A stretch of 28,148 bases of DNA, from the NCBI GenBank assembly GCA_949106495.1, contig CARYZD010000013.1:1-28148 (forward strand). The letters are read 5' to 3'. Below, one piece after another: positions 16,996-26,009 of this stretch. Below the pieces are notes generated by a model that made no database searches, had not been told where the DNA came from, and was given only the letters and a program-made list of their open reading frames with translations. A program made the translations under genes and the position numbers. The stretch is from an uncultured Clostridia bacterium (lineage in GTDB: Bacteria > Bacillota > Clostridia > TANB77 > CAG-465). Positions within the stretch are counted from its first letter, which is position 1. Every line of letters starts with the position of its first letter.

Positions 16996-17126
16996 ACATA
17001 TCATCTCCTTTTAAAAATTTTATAGAAAAAATCATTTTTTATTGCCTAGATTTTAAGTTCTATATTTATATGACTTTATTTCTACCAATATTAATTTATA
17101 GATAATTTTTTATTAAGCTTGGGTAT

Positions 17127-17155
17127 ATTTTAACATAAAAGTAGTCATTTTTCAA
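17127..17155 (-). promoter_or_regulatory. Promoter of the guanylate-kinase-like gene
   Basis: -35 TTGAAA (17150-17155) and -10 TAAAAT (17127-17132) preceded by TGT, 17-base spacer on the minus strand. This implies an untranslated leader of about 120 bases. I see no known riboswitch in it, only A/T-rich weak hairpins. Confidence 0.6.
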
Positions 17156-17182
17156 CTTTATGTAAATTTTGTGGTGAAATAA

Positions 17183-17217
17183 ATTTAAGGAGAGTACTTT
17201 TGCTACTCTCCTTAAAT
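17183..17217 (-). terminator. Terminator of the recJ-rel-MBL operon, stop codon in stem
   Basis: Perfect 14-bp stem 17183-17196 with 17204-17217, seven-base loop. The TAA of the MBL gene (17212-17214) is inside the stem. The T tract is moderate. Confidence 0.75.
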
Positions 17218-17892
17218 CAAATCTTTTAAATCTTTTTCTGTACAATTTAATAATATTCTTCTTACCTCATTAAATGTATCTTCAATTCTTATATTAAAAT
17301 TTCCATGTCCAGGATAAATATGGACTTCTTTAAAATCTTGATATAATCTACATAAAGATTTAGTCATATCTTCTATACTTGCAGATTCTAAATCACATCT
17401 TCCAAAACAATTTTCAAATAAAGTATCTCCTGTAATTAAAATATTGTCTTTTTCAATATAATAACAGCTGCTTCCTCTAGTATGACCTGATGTTTGAATT
17501 AATTTTACCTTTATATTTCCAATATTAAATTCATTATTATCATTTAAAAGTAAAAATTTATTTAAATCATATTTTACTTGTTGAAGTCCAAATACATTAG
17601 AGCAATCACTAACTTTTCCTTCTAACATATCCTTTTCTTTTGAACTTGCAATTACTTTTATATCTTTATATTTTTCTAATAATGGTAAAAGTGCAATTGT
17701 ATGGTCATTATGTGCATGAGTAAGCATAATATATTTAAGATTTACTCCTAAATTTTCTATACTTTTTATAATTACTTCTTCATTATCTGCTGGATCTACT
17801 ATAGCTGCCTCTTTAGTTTCTTTATCCCATATAATATAGCAATTTGTAACATGTTGACTACCTAATACATTAATTTTTATATTTTCTATCAT
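17212..17892 (-). CDS. MBL-fold metallo-hydrolase (glyoxalase II-like)
   Basis: 226-residue metallo-beta-lactamase-fold hydrolase. The metal ligands are visible in order: THAHNDH (residues 58-64), the His of SGHTRGSSCYY, the Asp of ITGDTLFENCFGRCD, and the His of YPGHGN. The TGDTLF...GRCD pattern is that of the short glyoxalase II-like proteins that often sit beside rel in Firmicutes. Their substrate is usually unknown, though hydroxyacyl-thioester hydrolysis is the common guess. It starts two bases after rel ends and closes the recJ-rel-MBL operon. The family is certain, the substrate is not. Confidence 0.93.
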   Translation of the reverse strand: MIENIKINVLGSQHVTNCYIIWDKETKEAAIVDPADNEEVIIKSIENLGVNLKYIMLTHAHNDHTIALLPLLEKYKDIKVIASSKEKDMLEGKVSDCSNVFGLQQVKYDLNKFLLLNDNNEFNIGNIKVKLIQTSGHTRGSSCYYIEKDNILITGDTLFENCFGRCDLESASIEDMTKSLCRLYQDFKEVHIYPGHGNFNIRIEDTFNEVRRILLNCTEKDLKDLI

Positions 17893-17894
17893 TA

Positions 17895-20069
17895 TTATTT
17901 TATTCTCCTTACATCAAAGACACTATCAATCTTTCTTAATGCTTTAATTACATTTTGTAAAGTATTTATATCTTTAATATTTGCACATAAATTTGTTATA
18001 TTTTCTCTATCTTGTGTAACTTTTGTACTTATTTCTGTTATATCTACTTTAAGTTCTTTCATAGTTTTAAGTATATCCGCAAGTACACCTTCTCTGTCAT
18101 TTGCTTTAACAACAAGTCTTGCATTAAATTCTGCATGTGTTTGTTCTTTCCATCTTACATTAATTGTTCTTGCTGCAATATCTAATGCTTTTAAATTTGA
18201 GCAATCTCTTCTGTGAATAGAAATACCATTTGCAAAAGTAATATATCCTATAATCTCATCTCCAGGAATTGGTGAACAACATTTTGCAAATTTTACTAAG
18301 CAATTATCTATTCCTTCAACTTCTACAAGCTCATTACTATTATTTTTTCTTTTTTTAGTAACTACTTTTAATTTTAAATCCTCTTCTGCTGGAGCTAAAC
18401 TTTCTTCATATAACTCAACAATTTTATTTACAACTTTTACCGGAGAAATACTGCCAAATCCGATATTTTCATAACAATCATCTATTGTTTTACAATTAAA
18501 TCTTCTAAGTGCTGGTTCTAAAAATTCGTCTTTTAAAAGTTCGTCTTTTGTATATTTTTGCTTTTTAAGTATTTTTTCAAATGATTCTTTACCACTTTGA
18601 ATATTTGTCTCTCTACCTTCTTTTTTTAGAAAGCTAGTTATTTTATTCTTAGCACTAGATGTTTTAACATATTTTAGCCAATCTCTATTTGGACCTTTTG
18701 AATTTTTACTTGTTACTATTTCAACTACATCTTTATTTTCAAGTTTAGTATTAAGTGGTACCATTCTTCCATTTATTTTTGCTCCAACCATCTGCTCTGC
18801 AACTCTTTGATGTATAGAGTACGCAAAATCTATTGGTGTAGCACCTTTTGGCATTGATTTAATTTCGCCTTTTGGTGTAAATACAAATACTTCTTCTCCA
18901 AAAATCTCTGTTTTAATTTTGTCTATATTTTCAGTATTATCTGCAAGCTCCTTTTGAATTTCTAAAGTTTTTCTAAGCCATATAATCTTCTTATCTGCTT
19001 CAGATATTTTCTTGCTTTTTTCCTTATATGAAAAGTGAGCAGCAATACCACGTTCTGCAACATTGTGCATATCCCATGTACGTATTTGTATTTCAAAAGG
19101 TCTACCTTCTTCACCAAATACTGTAGTATGTAAGGATTGATACATATTTGTTTTTGGAACAGCTATATAATCTTTAAATCTACCTGGCATTGGTTTATAC
19201 ATATCATGGACAATACCTAATACATTATAACAGTCTTTAATTGAATTAACTATTACACGTATTGCAATTAAATCAAATAAATCCTCTGCGTCACATGACT
19301 TTGCTTTCATCTTTTTATATATACTATAAAAATGTTTTGGTCTACCATATATTGTTGCTTCAATATTTTGTTCTTTTAGTTTTTGTGATACTTCACTTAT
19401 TCTATTTTCAATATATGATTCTCTTTCTTCTTTCTTTTGATCTATTTGTTCTTTTATATTATGATATTCTTGTGGTAATAATACTCTAAATGAAATATCT
19501 TCAAGTTCAGATTTTACTTTAGACATACCAAGTCTATGTGCAATTGGAGCATATATTTCTAAACATTCTTTTGCAACTTGTTCTTTTACAGCTTCATCTA
19601 AAGTACTCATTCTTCTCATATATGATAGTCTTTCTGTAATTTTTATAATTACAACTCGAATATCTTTTGCAATTGCCATAAACATATTTCTTAAAACTTC
19701 TGGGTTTGTAGCTATATTTATTTTATCTGTTGGCTTGTAATTTTCTTCTAATTTTTTTAGTGTTAATACCAAGTCTGCTGTTTCCTTACCAGCAACATCT
19801 ATAAGCTCTTTTTCATCAAAATTATCATAATCTACAACTGGATATAATATTGCTGTATAAATAGATTTATCATCTAATCTAAGAGTAGCAACTTCTCCTG
19901 CTACCTCAGTTACAAAATCTATTGCGTTTTCATCTAAAATTTTTTTATCTAAATGTTTTTCAACACCATATTCTACTACTTTTTTTAATTCATCTTCCTC
20001 ATATTTTATATTTTCATTACTTAGGATTTCTTTTATTTTTCCTAAATATTTTTCATTCTCCATAAGCAT
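17895..20069 (-). CDS. relA: Rel-family (p)ppGpp synthetase with degenerate hydrolase domain
   Basis: 724 residues in the long RSH order: N-terminal HD-type domain, synthetase, TGS (VFVFTPKGEIKSMPKGATPIDFAYSIH), helical and zinc-finger region (FAKCCSPIPGDEI), C-terminal ACT. The synthetase looks intact: GRPKHFYSIYKKM, FDLIAIRV, GRFKDYIAVPK with the RFKD charge motif of bifunctional enzymes, MYQSLHT and FEIQIRT. The hydrolase is not intact. The HDVVED block is ILYPVVDYDN (Tyr76-Pro77 in place of His-Asp), the ADRLHNMRT block is TERLSYMRR, and the upstream HPxxVA is FVTEVA. It should therefore make but not degrade the alarmone. Two ATGs (20069, 20063) fit the GGAG site; either is possible. It is nine bases after recJ. 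Confidence 0.93.
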   Translation of the reverse strand: MLMENEKYLGKIKEILSNENIKYEEDELKKVVEYGVEKHLDKKILDENAIDFVTEVAGEVATLRLDDKSIYTAILYPVVDYDNFDEKELIDVAGKETADLVLTLKKLEENYKPTDKINIATNPEVLRNMFMAIAKDIRVVIIKITERLSYMRRMSTLDEAVKEQVAKECLEIYAPIAHRLGMSKVKSELEDISFRVLLPQEYHNIKEQIDQKKEERESYIENRISEVSQKLKEQNIEATIYGRPKHFYSIYKKMKAKSCDAEDLFDLIAIRVIVNSIKDCYNVLGIVHDMYKPMPGRFKDYIAVPKTNMYQSLHTTVFGEEGRPFEIQIRTWDMHNVAERGIAAHFSYKEKSKKISEADKKIIWLRKTLEIQKELADNTENIDKIKTEIFGEEVFVFTPKGEIKSMPKGATPIDFAYSIHQRVAEQMVGAKINGRMVPLNTKLENKDVVEIVTSKNSKGPNRDWLKYVKTSSAKNKITSFLKKEGRETNIQSGKESFEKILKKQKYTKDELLKDEFLEPALRRFNCKTIDDCYENIGFGSISPVKVVNKIVELYEESLAPAEEDLKLKVVTKKRKNNSNELVEVEGIDNCLVKFAKCCSPIPGDEIIGYITFANGISIHRRDCSNLKALDIAARTINVRWKEQTHAEFNARLVVKANDREGVLADILKTMKELKVDITEISTKVTQDRENITNLCANIKDINTLQNVIKALRKIDSVFDVRRIK

Positions 20070-20078
20070 TTTCTCCTA

Positions 20079-21767
20079 TTATTCAACTGACTTTTTAAAG
20101 TCTTGTAATACAAATTGAATTGTTTTTGGCGTATTATACGAATTTAATTCAATTTGTCCAACAATATCTATTTTATCTCCTATTCTTATTTCATCACGTC
20201 TTTGTCCCATAGAAAATCCCACTACATCTATTAAGCTCTTATCGTCCCTTAAAACTAATTTTAAATGTTTATCATCTTTTATAGTTCTTATTGCATTAAC
20301 TTTTAGTCCTTTGTATAAGAAAACTGGTACTTGATTTGATTGTCCATATGGTTTCATCTCTCTTATATCTCTTATAATTTGTGCATTTAAGTCTTTTCTT
20401 TCTACTTGCGCATCTATATTTATTATTTGTTCACAAATAGCATCACTTCTTTTGGCAGCTGCAATTTCAAAAGCATTAATAAAATCTTGTATCTTTTCTT
20501 CTTCTATGCTAAGTCCTGCTGCAAGTTCATGTCCTCCAAATTGTACTACTTGTTCTTTACATTCTGTTAAAGCATCATAAATAGAAAAACCTGATGGACA
20601 TCTTCCAGAACCTCTTATTACACCATGTTCCTTAGTTAAAAGAATAACTGGTTTATAATACATATTTACAAGACGAGATGCAACTATACCTATTACGCCA
20701 TTATGCCATGAACTATTATATAATACAATACTATTTTTCTTCTCTAAATTTTTATCTTGTATCATCTTTAAAGATTCTTCATAAATAATTGTTTCTACAC
20801 TTTTTCTTTCCTGATTTAAATTATCTAATTCGGCAGCAATACTTTCTGCCATTCTTTCATCTTTTTCTAAAAGTAATTTTACAGCAGCAGATGCATTTCC
20901 CATTCTTCCACAAGCATTAATTCTTGGTGCCATACCAAAAGATACCATCATACTATCTATTTCTTTTGGACTTACTAATTTTATTAATGCTTTAAGACCA
21001 ATATTATTTGTATTTGACATCATTTTTAGTCCATATTTTGATATTATTCTATTTTCACCAATAAGTGGTACTATATCTGATATTGTTCCTATAGATACAA
21101 TATCTAAAAATTTTAAATATTCTTCTTTAGGCAAATTATATTTTATTGCCACAGCTGTTATTACTTTAAAAGCAACTCCAACTCCAGCAAGTAGTTTAAA
21201 TTCATAATTGTCATCTTTTCTTTTTGGATTAACAATCGCTAAAGCTTTAGGTAGTTCTTCTGTACATTCATGATGGTCTGTTATACATATGTCTAGTCCT
21301 ATTTCTTTTGCATGTTCTACTTCTTCTATAGCTGTTATTCCACAGTCTACAGTTATTACCAAGCTAATTCCTTTTTTCTTAATTTCATCTAAAGCATTGT
21401 TATTTATTCCATACCCTTCTATTAGTCTGTCTGGTAAATAATACATAACATCTGCTCCAAGTTTAGTTAAAAATTGGTGCATAATAGTAATACTTGTAAT
21501 ACCATCTACATCATAATCTCCATATATACAAATCTTTTCATTATTTTTTATTGCAGCATCTATTCTATCTACTAGCTTATCCATATCTTTTATTTCATAT
21601 GGATTTTTTAAATCATCTAATGTTCCATTTAAAAATCCACCGATATCGTCTAATTTTATATCTTTAGATATTAAAAGTTTTGCCATAATATCTGATACAC
21701 CATACATACTTTTTATTTTTTCTACCAATTCATTATCATACTTTCTTAAATCCCATGTTTTTTGCAT
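20079..21767 (-). CDS. recJ: Single-stranded-DNA-specific exonuclease RecJ
   Basis: 5'-3' exonuclease on single-stranded DNA used in recombination and mismatch or base-excision repair. 562 residues, the compact Firmicute size. The DHH domain shows CIYGDYDVDGITS, VITVDCGI and CITDHHECTEELP (metal ligands). The DHHA1 part carries GRCPSGFSIYDAL and FGGHELAAGLSI, and an OB-like C-terminal region follows. The start at 21767 has an ideal AAGGAGGT site. It is the first gene of an operon with rel and an MBL hydrolase. Many Firmicutes place apt, and often dtd, in this cluster; both are absent here. Confidence 0.97.
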   Translation of the reverse strand: MQKTWDLRKYDNELVEKIKSMYGVSDIMAKLLISKDIKLDDIGGFLNGTLDDLKNPYEIKDMDKLVDRIDAAIKNNEKICIYGDYDVDGITSITIMHQFLTKLGADVMYYLPDRLIEGYGINNNALDEIKKKGISLVITVDCGITAIEEVEHAKEIGLDICITDHHECTEELPKALAIVNPKRKDDNYEFKLLAGVGVAFKVITAVAIKYNLPKEEYLKFLDIVSIGTISDIVPLIGENRIISKYGLKMMSNTNNIGLKALIKLVSPKEIDSMMVSFGMAPRINACGRMGNASAAVKLLLEKDERMAESIAAELDNLNQERKSVETIIYEESLKMIQDKNLEKKNSIVLYNSSWHNGVIGIVASRLVNMYYKPVILLTKEHGVIRGSGRCPSGFSIYDALTECKEQVVQFGGHELAAGLSIEEEKIQDFINAFEIAAAKRSDAICEQIINIDAQVERKDLNAQIIRDIREMKPYGQSNQVPVFLYKGLKVNAIRTIKDDKHLKLVLRDDKSLIDVVGFSMGQRRDEIRIGDKIDIVGQIELNSYNTPKTIQFVLQDFKKSVE

Positions 21768-21808
21768 ATTTACCTCCTTCTTAATAGTATAAATTCATTG
21801 ACAACTAT

Positions 21809-21837
21809 ATTCTACCATAAATAAATATAAATTTGAA
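21809..21837 (-). promoter_or_regulatory. Promoter of the recJ-rel-MBL operon
   Basis: -35 TTCAAA (21832-21837), -10 TAGAAT (21809-21814) preceded by TGG (extended -10), 17-base spacer on the minus strand. Confidence 0.6.
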
Positions 21838-21861
21838 GAAAATTGCGACTTAATTTAGAAA

Positions 21862-21907
21862 AAACCAAAAAATAGATAATACAAAAATTATTGTATTATC
21901 TATTTTT
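21862..21907 (-). terminator. Terminator of the TetR/acyltransferase/GT8 operon
   Basis: Perfect 17-bp A/T-rich stem 21868-21884 with 21891-21907, six-base loop, T run after it on the minus strand, two bases past the stop codon of the last acyltransferase gene. Confidence 0.85.
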
Positions 21908-21909
21908 AA

Positions 21910-22767
21910 TTACTTATATCCTGCAATATCTTCTTCAGGATTAAATTTGTATTCTAGTTTTTTATTATATGCTTTTTCATATACTTGCTTTTTAAGTTCA
22001 TAATCTATATTTCTCATTTCATCTTTATTCTCTTTTAATGTCTTTGTGTTATCTGGATAAATTGGTGACATTATATAAAGTGTATATTTAGATTTTCTAA
22101 ATCCATTATCCTCAAACTCATCTGTATCTTCAATTTTAATAAAACAAGGAATAATTGGAACATTATATTTGGCTGCATAATGATATGCACCAGGTTTAGG
22201 TGGTCTTGGCTTTTTATAATTAAACCACATTTCTTCTTCTGGATAAATTAAAATAAAGCTTTTGTTTTCTAACATTTCTTTTATTGTTGGAATAAAGTTA
22301 TTTGACATATAATTATGGTCTAAACTAAGTGGTATTGTCTTATTATTTCTAATTAACCAGCCAATAACTCCTGGCATGAAAAAGTTAGATTCTTGAACAA
22401 TAATGCCAAAATCTTTAGCCTTATGTATTTTATTAATCATAAAACGTATAACAGTATTATCTACTTTATTAAAATGATTACATGTAATAATTGCACCAGT
22501 ATTTATATTATTTAAATTTTCAAGTCCTATTATTTGAGTATCTTTATTTACTTTATTTGTAATACTATCTGTTAAACTTTTAGCAAAATAATATTCAACT
22601 TTATTTCTTAATTTTGTCTTTTTAGTATCATAATTTAAAATAACTGTTTCTCTATCTTCTTTTGATACAATAGGGTCTCCCTCTTCTACCTTCGCATTAA
22701 AGTTATTACTTTCTATAGCTTTTTTTATATTTTCTATAACAGTTACTCTATCTTGACTTTTTTCCAT
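21910..22767 (-). CDS. PlsC-type lysophospholipid/glycolipid acyltransferase
   Basis: 285 residues with the PlsC acyltransferase blocks: block I ITCNHFNKVDN (canonical HX4D), a mid-region with IPLSLDHNY, block III ILIYPEEEMW (in place of the usual FPEGTRS), and block IV VPIIPCFIKI. The first 85 or so residues form a charged extension with no match I recognise. It is predicted to move a fatty acyl chain onto a glycerophosphate or sugar hydroxyl at the cytoplasmic membrane. It is the last gene of a five-gene operon that also holds a second, different acyltransferase and two GT8 glycosyltransferases. Start at 22767 after an AAAGGA site, 17 bases from the previous gene. The acceptor is unknown. 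Confidence 0.85.
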   Translation of the reverse strand: MEKSQDRVTVIENIKKAIESNNFNAKVEEGDPIVSKEDRETVILNYDTKKTKLRNKVEYYFAKSLTDSITNKVNKDTQIIGLENLNNINTGAIITCNHFNKVDNTVIRFMINKIHKAKDFGIIVQESNFFMPGVIGWLIRNNKTIPLSLDHNYMSNNFIPTIKEMLENKSFILIYPEEEMWFNYKKPRPPKPGAYHYAAKYNVPIIPCFIKIEDTDEFEDNGFRKSKYTLYIMSPIYPDNTKTLKENKDEMRNIDYELKKQVYEKAYNKKLEYKFNPEEDIAGYK

Positions 22768-22784
22768 ATATATATTCCTTTACT

Positions 22785-23741
22785 TTAAATTGATTTAAAA
22801 TAATCTTTACCAATCATTTTCTTAAATGTGAAACCTGACGATGATATTCTTTTACTTTGATTTACTAGATTTATAAATCCTTCATCATCTCTTTTTATAT
22901 CTTCTTTAGTATAATTACCTTTCATTCTAATTATTTCATCATAACAATTAGATTTTTGGGCACATTCCCAATAAATGTTTTCATATAATATATTATCATA
23001 ATTCCATGGTTTATGGAAGTTATTATAATGTATTATATGTAAATTTTTGTCATCAAAATCTTTATCTTCAATTGGCATTCTATCCCAGCCTTTATCTAAA
23101 TATTTAACTTTATCTTTACACAAAAAATTCAAGTAGTCTTGGTCAGGACAAATAACATCAAAATTAAATTTATTTAATAAATGTAGAAATTTTTCCTCTA
23201 TATTGTCTTTTCTAAATTCTATCAAATTCATTAGTAAAACACCAGAATTAAAATATTTTTCTGGTTCTATACCAATCATTTCTCTTGAATATTCTTTAAA
23301 TGCTTCATGACTCATAATAACATCATCATTTACAGATGCAACAAGATATCCATTTAAATCCTCATTATACATTTTAGCTATATCGTCTATAACTACAATA
23401 TCTGCATCTAAATATATTGCCTTTTTATAATTAGGAAATAATGATGGTATAAATAATCTATAATATATTGATAATGAATAGTAATCTCTTAGTCTTAAAG
23501 ATAAATCATCCATTATATTTTCTATTTTGCTTTTTACATCTTCAAATATTACCTTAACTCCCTCTTTTTCATATGCTTTTATTTTTTTCATATTTTCTTC
23601 ATTTATGTTTGAACTTAAAACTATAATATCATAATTATAGTTTTTATTTGCATGTTCTAATAATGAACTTATTGCAACAGATAAAAATGGTATATAATTA
23701 TCATCTGATGCAAAAAATATTGGAATTGTTTCTTTATTCAT
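22785..23741 (-). CDS. GT8-family glycosyltransferase
   Basis: 318 residues. GT8 retaining glycosyltransferases move glucose or galactose from the UDP-sugar with retention of configuration. Signatures are the opening IPIFFASDDNYIPFLSVAISSLL, the metal-binding DXD in AIYLDADIVVIDD, YFNSGVLLMNL, the CPDQDYLN motif and the C-terminal IIHYNNFHKPW. There are no membrane spans, so it is probably peripheral. The ATG directly abuts the stop codon of the other GT8 gene and its GGAG site lies inside that gene, so translation should be coupled. The acceptor may be a lipid or a surface polymer; lipopolysaccharide-type GT8 enzymes are the best-known relatives. Confidence 0.93.
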   Translation of the reverse strand: MNKETIPIFFASDDNYIPFLSVAISSLLEHANKNYNYDIIVLSSNINEENMKKIKAYEKEGVKVIFEDVKSKIENIMDDLSLRLRDYYSLSIYYRLFIPSLFPNYKKAIYLDADIVVIDDIAKMYNEDLNGYLVASVNDDVIMSHEAFKEYSREMIGIEPEKYFNSGVLLMNLIEFRKDNIEEKFLHLLNKFNFDVICPDQDYLNFLCKDKVKYLDKGWDRMPIEDKDFDDKNLHIIHYNNFHKPWNYDNILYENIYWECAQKSNCYDEIIRMKGNYTKEDIKRDDEGFINLVNQSKRISSSGFTFKKMIGKDYFKSI

Positions 23742-24620
23742 TTATTTTATCTCTCCTTTTATTATTAAATACTTATCTAAGATATCATCAAAATCATGAA
23801 TATTATATATTTCATGTATTGCCTCTATGTTCCATGGCTTTACGTTTAAAAATTTTAAAAATGGAATATTTTTAAGTATTGAACAATTTTTCTTTATTAG
23901 TTTTCTTTTTTTAGAACTAATTGTAAACATTAGCTTCATTGTCATACTATAATGCCTAATTACTGTATCAACTTGACGTTTGCTTTGCTCATTATACTTT
24001 CTTTCAATATATTTTTTATCATTACATATTTTATTTAAAGCTGTTTGGTCTGGAAGAAGCATTTTCTTATTTATAACCATCTTTCTACATTTCTCAAAAG
24101 AATTTTCTTGTTTCATTTTTTTTATATTCATAAGTAACACGCCTGAATTTATATAGTTTTTACTTATAAATACTTTACCAATCTCATCTATACAAGCTGC
24201 ATAGTCATATGACTCTATTTTCATGTTATATAATGGTTCAATATTATTATATATTACTAAATCGCTATCTAAATATAATACTTTATCTGGTAGCTCTTTT
24301 ACCTTATCTGAAAATAATCTTACAAGTATGTATGGAGTATAATGTGTTTTTATATTAACACTATTTAACATTTCTTCCTTAAAATAATTTGTAATATCAA
24401 TAAGATGAATTTTACTTTTTGAGTTTTCTTTTTTTATTATTTTTTCTAAAACATTAGCATGCTCTATAGTTATTGGCTTGTAATTTTCGTTCATATCACT
24501 TAAATCCATTGTTAAAACATATATATTTAATTGCTTTTTACAATATTTTACTATAGATAATAACGAAATTATCATTCCATCTATTACTTTATCATTTCCA
24601 CAAAACATTAGGTTAATCAT
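23742..24620 (-). CDS. GT8-family glycosyltransferase
   Basis: 292 residues, distant paralogue of the next gene: opening MINLMFCGNDKVIDGMIISL in part, DXD in VLYLDSDLVIYNN, YINSGVLLMNI, LPDQTALNKI and a KPWN motif near the end. A basic segment (about 215-250) between the last catalytic motif and KPW may bind the membrane surface. It overlaps the upstream acyltransferase gene by eight bases. Two consecutive GT8 enzymes suggest a short, at least disaccharide, product. Donor sugar and acceptor are not readable from the sequence. Confidence 0.92.
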   Translation of the reverse strand: MINLMFCGNDKVIDGMIISLLSIVKYCKKQLNIYVLTMDLSDMNENYKPITIEHANVLEKIIKKENSKSKIHLIDITNYFKEEMLNSVNIKTHYTPYILVRLFSDKVKELPDKVLYLDSDLVIYNNIEPLYNMKIESYDYAACIDEIGKVFISKNYINSGVLLMNIKKMKQENSFEKCRKMVINKKMLLPDQTALNKICNDKKYIERKYNEQSKRQVDTVIRHYSMTMKLMFTISSKKRKLIKKNCSILKNIPFLKFLNVKPWNIEAIHEIYNIHDFDDILDKYLIIKGEIK

Positions 24621-25404
24621 ATTTAACCTCCTCTTGGCTATCTACTTTTATGTATTTATAATATTCAACATCTGTATTTTTAGCTCTTTCACACATTTTA
24701 TCATACACTACATTTCTTAACTCTTCTTGAGCTTTTTTAGTATTTAAGTTTTTATTTGGATAAAATGGGCCATCTATATATACAGTAATTTTTGGTCTTC
24801 TTCCTTTTCTTTCTTTATATGTTGTTGTAAAAGAAAAAACAGGTTTATTAAATTTTACAGGATATTTAAACGATGTTGAAACAAAATTCCTAATTTTGCT
24901 GTAATATGGCCATATATGTGCTTCTGGATATACAGATATCACATTTTTTTTTGAAATAAATTCCTCCATTGCATTAAAAAAATTCTTTGTTGTTTTTATA
25001 TCTGATGGTATTGGAAAACCACCCATCATTTTATTAAAAGTTCCAAGAAATGGTATTGAAATATTATCTGGATGTGCTACTATATGACATTTTCTTGGAA
25101 AGTTCCCAAGCGTTGGTATAAATGGATCTAATACTTTTTGAGTATGATTTCCAAATATAAAGTATCCTGTATCTCTGCAATCTTTTAAAACATTTTTATT
25201 TTCAAACTTTAATCCATAAACAATCTTTGAATAAATAAATGCAATTGGCATAGCTATTAATCTATACACAATAAATGATGATAATTTCCAAAATACATTT
25301 TTGTGAATATATTTATAATTTTCATCTATAGTAGTTGGATTTATATTTTCTCCTGCAAAATCATCATTTAGTTCATCTTTATAATAATATATTTTATTAT
25401 CCAT
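24613..25404 (-). CDS. PlsC-like acyltransferase with an HX5D motif
   Basis: 263 residues. Acyltransferase blocks are FIFGNHTQKVLDPF (block I), the FPIPSD region, VISVYPEAHIWPYY (block III) and KPVFSFTTTYKE (block IV). Block I has five, not four, residues between His and Asp, unlike the HX4D of the last gene of the operon. The same YPE-start block III occurs in both, so they form one subgroup that may use an unusual acceptor. A hydrophobic stretch near residues 45-60 could anchor the protein in the membrane. Its ATG overlaps the TetR stop codon by one base (TAATG), so it is coupled to the regulator gene. The acceptor substrate is unknown. Confidence 0.83.
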   Translation of the reverse strand: MDNKIYYYKDELNDDFAGENINPTTIDENYKYIHKNVFWKLSSFIVYRLIAMPIAFIYSKIVYGLKFENKNVLKDCRDTGYFIFGNHTQKVLDPFIPTLGNFPRKCHIVAHPDNISIPFLGTFNKMMGGFPIPSDIKTTKNFFNAMEEFISKKNVISVYPEAHIWPYYSKIRNFVSTSFKYPVKFNKPVFSFTTTYKERKGRRPKITVYIDGPFYPNKNLNTKKAQEELRNVVYDKMCERAKNTDVEYYKYIKVDSQEEVKYD

Positions 25405-25985
25405 TAATTACATTCACCTAGCTTCTTTTCTGCTTCTTTTACAAGAGATATTTTATCATCTACTTCATCTTTTATATCTAACATTTTTTCTATTATATTC
25501 TCAATACATGCCCCCATAAGTAATCTCGCTTTGATATTTGCTTGGTTAGTACTTATGCCACTAATTTCTTCTAAATAACTATTAGTAATTAAGTTAATAA
25601 TCTTATTCCAAAAATTCTTTAAAACTTTTTGTAATTTTTTATCTACTTGTGATTGTGCCATTATAGTTATTAAAAGTTTATCTGTCTTTGTATCTTCCTT
25701 TATAACCATTTTAACTCCCTCAGTAATTGCATTGATTTTATTATCACTTTCAATAATTCTTCTTTCAAATTCAACATAAAATACTTCTAATGCCTCTTTA
25801 ACAACTGAAACAATAAGATTATTTTTTGTTTTATAATAATATGTAAGTTGACCCAAAGCAACATTCGCTTCTTTAGCAATATTTCTCATAGAAACAGCAT
25901 CATAGCCATCTTCTGCAAGAAGATTTAGTGTTGCTTCTTTTATTTTTTCTAATGGATCTTTTTTATGTATAGTAAAATGTATCAT
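25404..25985 (-). CDS. TetR-family transcriptional regulator
   Basis: 193 residues. The N-terminal helix-turn-helix is typical (LAEDGYDAVSMRNIAKEANVALGQLTYYYKTKNNLI), with the signature GxLTYYYKxKxxL. The remaining 130 residues form the variable ligand-binding domain, all-helical and not assignable. It is the first gene of the operon and is translationally coupled to the first acyltransferase. An inverted repeat lies over its own promoter, so autoregulated control of the whole operon is the simplest reading. Given the downstream genes, a lipid, acyl-CoA or membrane-active compound is a plausible but unproven ligand. The ATG at 25985 has an AAGGAG site. Confidence 0.93.
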   Translation of the reverse strand: MIHFTIHKKDPLEKIKEATLNLLAEDGYDAVSMRNIAKEANVALGQLTYYYKTKNNLIVSVVKEALEVFYVEFERRIIESDNKINAITEGVKMVIKEDTKTDKLLITIMAQSQVDKKLQKVLKNFWNKIINLITNSYLEEISGISTNQANIKARLLMGACIENIIEKMLDIKDEVDDKISLVKEAEKKLGECN

Positions 25986-26009
25986 AACTTTTTCTCCTTT
26001 TTAATACAC

